From the NCBI GenBank assembly GCA_013289695.1, contig JABCZK010000014.1, positions 34,845-98,844 on the forward strand: a stretch of DNA of 64,000 nt, read 5' to 3'. This stretch comes from Acidobacteriota bacterium. GTDB taxonomy: Bacteria; Acidobacteriota; Terriglobia; Acidiferrales; UBA7541. Positions within the stretch are counted from its first letter, which is position 1; each line of letters starts with the position of its first letter. The notes beneath the pieces were generated by a model, which saw only the letters and a list, made by a program, of their open reading frames with translations, was not told the origin of the DNA and did not search any database. Made by a program: the position numbers and the translations under genes. Below are positions 58,500 through 64,000 of this stretch, one piece after another.

Positions 58500-59471
58500 A
58501 TGGCAGCAAAACCAAAATTCGATCGCATCGCTCGGGGGCTGCGAATTCCGCTCGTGCTCGGGGCTCTCGCGTTGCCATTCCTGTGCCGGGCATCCCGCGC
58601 GCAAACTCCCGCGAAGCCGGCTGCTACCACCTCTGCCTCGGCTCCGGCTTCCGCACAGGCACAAGACGCCCCAGAGCCAGGTCTGCCAACCGGCAAGAAG
58701 TTGATGCTCAAGGACGGCAGCTTCCAACTGGTCCGCGAGTATGAGGTGGACGGCGACCGCGTGCGTTACTTCAGCATTGACCAACGGGACTGGGAGGAGA
58801 TCCCGGCGTCGCTGGTGGATTGGGACGCGACCAAGAAAACCGCGGCGGACGAAACGCAGCGCAAGGCCGCCCTCATCGCCAAAGTGCGCGCGGCGGAAGT
58901 GGCGCGGCGCGCCGACGCCATGGACGTGGACGCCAGCATCGAAATTGCGCCGAAGGTATTTCTGCCGCCGGGTGACGGACTTTTTGAGTTCGACGGGAAC
59001 GCCATCTATCCGCTGACCCAGGCGGAAGCGGACATGAAGTTCAGCAAGACGCAAATGTTGAAACAAGTGCTGATCCCCGTGCCAATCGTCCCGACGCGGC
59101 ACACCATCTCGCTGCGCGGCACACGCGCAAAATTCCGGCTGAAAAGCACGCAGACCGAGTTCTACATGCGCACCGCCGACGGGCGCGAGCCGCAACTGGA
59201 CCTGATCCGCGCGAAGGTCCGCGGCGACAAGCGCGACCTGGAAAATCTGGATGAACTTTTCAAAGAACAGGCCGCCACCGGAAAAATATCGATCCCCATT
59301 CAACGCTGGGAGATCGCGCATGGCGTGTATCGCTTCACTCTCGGCGCGAGCCTGGAACCGGGTGAATATGCGATGGCGGAAATCGTGCAGGGCGGAGCAA
59401 CCAGTCTGTACTTCTGGGATTTTGGTGTGGATGGGAACTCCGCCCCGCCAACGAGCAGCAAACCGAAATAA
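58500..59471 (+). CDS. Exported protein of unknown function
   Basis: From ATG 58500 the product has 323 residues, with a signal peptide (LRIPLVLGALALPFLCRASR) and an Ala/Pro/Thr linker. A domain with LMLKDGSFQLVREYEVDGDR (an SH3-like beta pattern often seen in Acidobacteria) follows, then a charged helical part and a beta-rich C-terminus (HGVYRFTLGASLEPGEYAMA, TSLYFWDFGVD). It is probably periplasmic. The upstream in-frame extension (from 58281) overlaps the terminator and is rejected. Confidence 0.65.
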   Translation: MAAKPKFDRIARGLRIPLVLGALALPFLCRASRAQTPAKPAATTSASAPASAQAQDAPEPGLPTGKKLMLKDGSFQLVREYEVDGDRVRYFSIDQRDWEEIPASLVDWDATKKTAADETQRKAALIAKVRAAEVARRADAMDVDASIEIAPKVFLPPGDGLFEFDGNAIYPLTQAEADMKFSKTQMLKQVLIPVPIVPTRHTISLRGTRAKFRLKSTQTEFYMRTADGREPQLDLIRAKVRGDKRDLENLDELFKEQAATGKISIPIQRWEIAHGVYRFTLGASLEPGEYAMAEIVQGGATSLYFWDFGVDGNSAPPTSSKPK

Positions 59472-59501
59472 CCGGAACGGCGCAGGAGCTCGACCCCGTA
59501 G

Positions 59502-61907
59502 CTACTTGATCGCGGCGGTTTGGGGCTGGAGCAGTTCGGTGAGTAGAGCGGCCAGCGTCGCGATGTGAAACGGCTTTTGCAGCACGGAAGCGCCCTTCTC
59601 CGCAAAATACGCGAGCGTGGCGGAATCCAGCAGCGCGCCGCTCATAAAAACGAATTTGGCAGTCGGCATACCTGCCCGCGGCTGAATGCGCTTGAAGAAC
59701 TCTTCGCCATTCAATCCCGGCAAATTGAAATCGCAAATTACAAAATCGTAGCTGTGCGCAGCGAGATGAGGCAGCGCCTCCTCCGAGCTGGCCGCGCCCT
59801 CGACGGTCATGCCGCGCGCAGAAAGCCCTTCCTGAACAATTTCGCGGATGCTTTCTTCGTCATCCACCACATACACGGAATGCCCGCGCAACGCTCCCGA
59901 ACCTGCCGGAGCGGCGACCGCGGGCCTTATCGCAAGCGCTGGCACGGGGATTTCTTCGACGAACTCCGGTAGCCAGACGCGAAATTCCGCGCCCTTGCCC
60001 GGCGTTGATTGCACCTCGATCGATCCGCCGTGCTCTTTGACGATGGCCGTGCAAATCGCCAGGCCCAGCCCGGTGCCGCCGCCAGGACGCTTGGTGGTGA
60101 AAAAGGGATCGAAGATTTTTCCGATGTTTTCCGGGGAAATGCCGGGACCATCGTCCGCGAATACGAAGGCGATCTTCCCGTCGGCGTGTTCGACGGAAAC
60201 GCGCAGCGCGCCACGCTCGCCCTGGCTGGTGATGGCTTGCTCGGCGTTGACGATCAGATTCACAAAAACCTGATGCAAGAGCTTAGGATCGGCTTCCAGG
60301 GTCAGCGAGGCGGGCGGCGGCGCGAGCTCAATCGAAATATTCTTCTGCGAGAGTGCGGCGCGCTGTTGGTCAATTGCCGCTTGCAGAGCTTCCTCCGGCC
60401 GCATTTTCTTACGCGCCAGCGCCGAAGGTCGCGCATAGGAAAGCAGGTTCTGCACGATGACGGCAGCGCGGCGCGCCTGCTTCAAAATGATTTCCGTTTG
60501 GCGGCGTGTGGCGTCGTCCGCCGCGCGCTCGCGCATTAAATCGCTGACTCCGAGAATCGCGGTAAGGGGGTTATTCAGCTCGTGCGCCACGCCGGACATC
60601 ATCTCGCCCATGGCGGCGAGTTTCTCTTTCTGCAGATTCTGCTTTTCCGCGGCTTTGGATTCGGTGACGTCGCGCGCTGAAGCCACTACGCCGTTGATTT
60701 TCCCCGCGGCGTCGTAGAGCGGGCTGGCGCTGGCGCGCATGGTGCGCCAGGATCCGTCAGCGTGCTTGGTACGGTATTCGAATTGCGCGTGAATTGCCCG
60801 GCCGTTGGTCAGCTTCTCGAAAGCCTCGCGCAGTTGCTGCACGTCATCGCGGTGGATATGATCGCGCAGCAACTTTCCCACCAGCTCCTGCGCCGGATGC
60901 CCCAGAATATCCTCGACGCGCGGGCTAACGAAGTTGAAGCGGCCTTCGAAATCCATCACCGCGATCATATCCGGAAAGCTCGCCACCAGCCGCCGTACGA
61001 ATTCCTGCTCCTGATGAAGCCGCGCTTCGATTTCGATGCGCTCGGTGATGTCCACCAGCGTGCCTTGCATGCGGATGGTGCGGCCAAAAGTGTCGCGAAT
61101 GGCAAATCCCGAAGCCAGACAGTGAATGCGACTGCCGTCTTTGCGGCGGAATATCACATCCACATCCTGCACCGCGCCTTGATTCACCACCTGGTGCACC
61201 AGCGCGTCGCGTTGCGCGGCGTTCGCGTAAATTTCACGGAAATTGAGCTTCTTCAGTTCCTCTTTGTTCTCGTATCCCAACATGCGGATGAGCGCGGGAT
61301 TCGCATCGAGCAGAGTTCCTTCGGGAGTGGTGAAGAAAATTCCCTCGCGCAGCGATTCAAACAGCTCCGTAAAGCGAATCTCGGATTCGTGCTGCGAGGT
61401 TACGTCGCGCACCCAGCCGCACACCGAGGTCACCTGCTCATCGTCGGTTAGCGCCTGCATCCAGCAATCGTAGAAGCGGAGGCGCGGATCGCTTTTCAGC
61501 TGAATCAAGATTCGTCCGGCCCAATGGCCCTTTTCGAGGAAGGCGGCGCGTTCGCTGATCGCTTGCGCCATCGTGGGCGTCGCGATAAATTCATCAAGCC
61601 CGTGCCCAATCAGATCCGGAAACGAGACGCCGAGGATCTCGACGAAGCGGCGGTTGGCGACGCGGATTTCACCATCGAGCGAAATCGTGAACACCGCGTG
61701 GTCCAGGCTGTCAATCAGCTCGCGGTAATTCAGTTGCGACCGGGAAATCACTTTGACGAGCTTGTTGACCTGCGCCTCGGTGGAAGGAACTGCCGGGCGC
61801 TGCGGCGGCGCCCCGGCCTGTGCGCATTCTGGCGCTGCCTCTGACGCCCGATTTGGCGCGCGCTTTGACGCCTGTGGTGGCGATTGATCTGAGATTCGTT
61901 TGGCCAT
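59502..61907 (-). CDS. Hybrid sensor histidine kinase with three PAS domains and a receiver
   Basis: ATG 61907 gives an 801-residue soluble kinase; the frame extends further upstream but without features. In order: Ala/Pro-rich start, PAS1 (about 60-170), PAS2 (about 180-295, with DITERIEIEARLHQEQE), PAS3 (about 300-420), HisKA with H442 (MSGVAHELNNPLTAILG), an HATPase with N and G boxes (NLIVNAEQAI, DDGPGISPENIGKIF, GGTGLGLAI), and a C-terminal receiver with phospho-acceptor D726 (VICDFNLPG) and conserved K in LQKPFH. There are no membrane segments, so it senses a cytoplasmic signal, perhaps redox or a ligand. No dedicated output regulator is adjacent. Confidence 0.93.
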   Translation of the reverse strand: MAKRISDQSPPQASKRAPNRASEAAPECAQAGAPPQRPAVPSTEAQVNKLVKVISRSQLNYRELIDSLDHAVFTISLDGEIRVANRRFVEILGVSFPDLIGHGLDEFIATPTMAQAISERAAFLEKGHWAGRILIQLKSDPRLRFYDCWMQALTDDEQVTSVCGWVRDVTSQHESEIRFTELFESLREGIFFTTPEGTLLDANPALIRMLGYENKEELKKLNFREIYANAAQRDALVHQVVNQGAVQDVDVIFRRKDGSRIHCLASGFAIRDTFGRTIRMQGTLVDITERIEIEARLHQEQEFVRRLVASFPDMIAVMDFEGRFNFVSPRVEDILGHPAQELVGKLLRDHIHRDDVQQLREAFEKLTNGRAIHAQFEYRTKHADGSWRTMRASASPLYDAAGKINGVVASARDVTESKAAEKQNLQKEKLAAMGEMMSGVAHELNNPLTAILGVSDLMRERAADDATRRQTEIILKQARRAAVIVQNLLSYARPSALARKKMRPEEALQAAIDQQRAALSQKNISIELAPPPASLTLEADPKLLHQVFVNLIVNAEQAITSQGERGALRVSVEHADGKIAFVFADDGPGISPENIGKIFDPFFTTKRPGGGTGLGLAICTAIVKEHGGSIEVQSTPGKGAEFRVWLPEFVEEIPVPALAIRPAVAAPAGSGALRGHSVYVVDDEESIREIVQEGLSARGMTVEGAASSEEALPHLAAHSYDFVICDFNLPGLNGEEFFKRIQPRAGMPTAKFVFMSGALLDSATLAYFAEKGASVLQKPFHIATLAALLTELLQPQTAAIK

Positions 61908-62105
61908 GCGGATATCCGGGCGCCTGCTCCGCGGAGAAAACCACAATCCTCCGTTTTTCACCTCAATTTTACTGAGTGTGCGCGTCGCCGGGGAAAAGAA
62001 AGCGGCGGTATATGCCAAGTTACATAACAGGCCCGAAGGACAGGGCGAAGGCGTTTTTGACTTTGTAGCGGCCAGCTTCCGCTGGGCGCCTTTGACTTTG
62101 CTATG

Positions 62106-62175
62106 GTAGCGGCGCACTCTAGTGCGCCATCGGTAGCGCCCCTATCGCCGATGGCGGTCTAAAGACCGCCGCTAC
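62106..62175. repeat. Composite palindromic element, about 70 bp
   Basis: An outer stem GTAGCGGC (62106-62113) / GCCGCTAC (62168-62175) encloses three inner inverted repeats: GGCGCACT-CT-AGTGCGCC (62111-62128), ATCGG...CCGAT (about 62129-62152) and GGCGGTCT-AA-AGACCGCC (62153-62170). Inner and outer pairings share bases, so they are alternative structures. This looks like an interspersed REP/MITE-type element, not a terminator. Confidence 0.7.
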
Positions 62176-62290
62176 GAAGACTCGCACGTTTATCCGCAAA
62201 CGGTAAAGCCGCACTGCTTCTGCCGGGGTGATATCGTGGCTGAATCCACGACCTACAAATATTGCCAAGTTTTTAGCCGACGAGAGCACC

Positions 62291-62330
62291 AAAAAAAAAG
62301 GGCGCCGCGAAAAATCGCAACGCCCCTTGG
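62291..62330 (-). terminator. Rho-independent terminator of rpoC
   Basis: Read on the minus strand, a GC-rich stem (AGGGGCG... with GCGA/TCGC inside ...CGCCCT) is followed by nine T, starting 18 bp after the rpoC stop. Confidence 0.85.
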
Positions 62331-62348
62331 TTGAATTGTAAATTATCT

Positions 62349-64000
62349 CTAGCTTTCGGCTACAGCGTCCGTATCCTTGCGCAGGAAATCCAGCGCTGCC
62401 GCTTCTTCCGGCGTAAGCTCCGGCTCCATGGACTCCGGCTCTTCCTTCGGGATTTCGGTGAGGAGCTGAATGTTGCGGTAGCGCTCCAAGCCCGTGCCCG
62501 CGGGAATCAACCGGCCCATGATCACGTTTTCCTTCAAGCCGCGCAGGTAATCCACCTTCCCGGAAATCGCCGCTTCGGTAAGCACGCGCGTCGTCTCCTG
62601 GAAGCTGGCCGCGGAGATGAACGAATCGGTGGACAGCGACGCCTTGGTGATGCCGAGGAGCAAAGGACGCCCGGTAGCCGGCCGCCCGCCGTCGCGGATC
62701 ACGCGATCGTTCTCTTCGCGGAAGCGGAACTTGTCCACCTGCTCCTCGAGAAGGAACGTCGTATCGCCCACGTCCTCGACCTTCACCCAACGCATCATCT
62801 GCCGCACGATGCACTCAATGTGCTTGTCGTTGATGTTCACGCCCTGCAACCGGTAAACCTCTTGAATCGAGTTCACCAAGTATGCCTGCGTGTACTTTTC
62901 ACCGAGGACGGCGAGAATGTCGTGCGGGTTCAGCGGACCGTCAATCAACGGTTCGCCGGCCGCAACGTGCTCGCCTTCCTGCACGTTGATGTGCACGCCG
63001 CGCGAGATCGAATATTCCTTGATCGTCTGCGCGACGCCCTTGCCGTCTTCGCTTTCGACGTAAATCTTCCGCTGGCCCTTGACGATCTCGCCGTACTTCA
63101 CGACGCCGTCAATTTCGCTGATGACCGCGGGATCCTTCGGCTTGCGCGTTTCGAACAGTTCCACGACGCGCGGCAAACCTCCGGTGATGTCCTTGGTCTT
63201 GGTCGTCTCGCGCGGGATCTTCGCGAGCACGTCGCCCGGTTGCACCTCGTCGCCATCCACGACCATCAAGTGAGCGCGCGATGGCATCAGGTACTTCTTG
63301 GTGCGGCCCTGCGCTCCGCGGATCAAGATCGTCGGCTGGTGTTTTTCATCACCCGGCGGCAGCGTGACGACCAGCTGCGACAACCCGGTGACTTCGTCCA
63401 CCTGCTCTTCAATCGTGATGCCCGCCTGCAAATCCTTGAACTGCACCTGACCCGCGGTTTCCGTGAGAATTGAGAACGTGTACGGATCCCACTCGACCAT
63501 GGTCTGGCCCAGTGTGACCGGCTGCCCGTCTTCGACCTTCAAGCGCGCGCCATAGACCACATGGTGACGCTCTTTTTCACGGCCCTTTTCGTCAACGACG
63601 GCGATCAACCCCGACCGGTTCATCGAAACGATCTGCTTGCCGCGGCCTTCCACCACTTTCAGGTCAATGAACTTCACGAAGCCGTTGTTGCGCGCTTCCA
63701 CCTTGGACTGTTCGGTCACACGTGTAGCCGTGCCGCCGATGTGGAACGTGCGCATGGTCAACTGCGTGCCCGGCTCGCCGATGGACTGAGCCGCGATCAC
63801 GCCGATGGCCTCGCCCATTTCCACGAAACGTCCGGTAGCCAGGTTGCGGCCGTAGCAACGTCCGCAAACTCCACGCCGTGATTCGCAGGTCAACACCGAG
63901 CGAATTTTCACGCGCTCGATGCCGGCTGCTTGAATCGAGTTCGCCAGTTCTTCGGTGATTTCCTGGTTGATCTCGACGATCACGTTGCCTTCGTAGTCCT
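62349..64000 (-). CDS. rpoC: RNA polymerase beta' subunit, C-terminal part (5' end outside the window)
   Basis: About 550 residues of the C-terminus are present; the frame continues off the right edge. Recognisable parts are the second zinc site ([20 protein letters not shown]-x6-C-x2-C), [20 protein letters not shown] (the bridge-helix/trigger-loop side of the jaw) and the C-terminal [17 protein letters not shown]. The internal methionine at 63983 is not a start. The C-terminus ends in an acidic tail ([19 protein letters not shown]). A terminator follows. Confidence 0.97.
   Translation of the reverse strand, partial: DYEGNVIVEINQEITEELANSIQAAGIERVKIRSVLTCESRRGVCGRCYGRNLATGRFVEMGEAIGVIAAQSIGEPGTQLTMRTFHIGGTATRVTEQSKVEARNNGFVKFIDLKVVEGRGKQIVSMNRSGLIAVVDEKGREKERHHVVYGARLKVEDGQPVTLGQTMVEWDPYTFSILTETAGQVQFKDLQAGITIEEQVDEVTGLSQLVVTLPPGDEKHQPTILIRGAQGRTKKYLMPSRAHLMVVDGDEVQPGDVLAKIPRETTKTKDITGGLPRVVELFETRKPKDPAVISEIDGVVKYGEIVKGQRKIYVESEDGKGVAQTIKEYSISRGVHINVQEGEHVAAGEPLIDGPLNPHDILAVLGEKYTQAYLVNSIQEVYRLQGVNINDKHIECIVRQMMRWVKVEDVGDTTFLLEEQVDKFRFREENDRVIRDGGRPATGRPLLLGITKASLSTDSFISAASFQETTRVLTEAAISGKVDYLRGLKENVIMGRLIPAGTGLERYRNIQLLTEIPKEEPESMEPELTPEEAAALDFLRKDTDAVAES

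Larger units (their letters stand above)
61908..62348. other. Gap between rpoC and the hybrid kinase
   Basis: These 441 bp contain no gene. The middle holds the palindromic element at 62106-62175, preceded by another hairpin-like stretch (TAGCGGCCAGCTTCCGCTGG region, about 62065-62090). The 3' end holds the rpoC terminator at 62291-62330. Confidence 0.5.

Overview
This window is GC-rich, densely coded chromosomal DNA, most likely from a soil-type Acidobacteriota (Terriglobia/Koribacter-like). The best taxonomic pointers are a VWFA-related protein of the type typical of Acidobacteria (36689-37762), several exported proteins of unknown function, and a DUF305 + LVIVD-repeat gene pair. I saw no rRNA, tRNA, CRISPR array, prophage or intact insertion sequence.

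Layout. 1-646: end of an FAD-dependent amine oxidase-type gene. 783-7312 (minus): a 2-oxoacid dehydrogenase locus in the order lpdA, lipB, E1-alpha, E1-beta, a small unknown gene, E2. It holds the complete complex plus the octanoyltransferase that starts lipoylation of E2. 7479-14064: unknown small genes, a radical SAM protein, a CPBP membrane protease, a DksA-type zinc finger protein, a broken comF and an HNH nuclease. 14234-18699: a frameshifted fragment, a FxLYD-like membrane protein, a phosphoesterase, queA and an RlmI-type methyltransferase. 18873-24006: clpB and htpX (protein quality control), a coiled-coil membrane protein and a tiny basic protein. 24112-26361: nagA, a nucleotidyltransferase interrupted by one amber codon, and a glutaredoxin. 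26465-32662 (minus): F-type ATP synthase genes b', b, delta, alpha, gamma, beta and epsilon, without a and c. 32908-40970 (minus): five membrane or exported proteins. 41644-46977 (plus): glutaryl-CoA dehydrogenase, exported DUF711, DUF305 and LVIVD proteins. 47272-50811: an Asp-nucleophile hydrolase, a RidA-like protein, GlpX-type fructose bisphosphatase and a small membrane protein. 51136-59471: a zinc-ribbon/XRE regulator, an HD protein, a TonB-C protein, DUF1203, DUF721, gatCA, a frameshifted DinB-like gene and small genes. 59502-64000 (minus): a PAS hybrid histidine kinase and the 3' part of rpoC.

Most of the window is housekeeping. The most unusual signal is a segment of about 118 bp present twice, 5 kb apart (44110-44227 and 49083-49199). 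It carries the promoter-like region, 5' leader, Shine-Dalgarno sequence and first ~11 codons of two unrelated genes, DUF305 and glpX. Inside it, a 9-bp dyad is preserved by paired substitutions. A second theme is gene decay: comF (4-bp duplication), a conserved hypothetical (1-nt loss), the nucleotidyltransferase (amber codon), a DinB-like gene (1-nt loss) and an ATPase fragment with a ruined P-loop. Several intergenic regions carry GC-rich palindromic elements, the most elaborate at 62106-62175. All domain calls come from motif reading; no database search was run.
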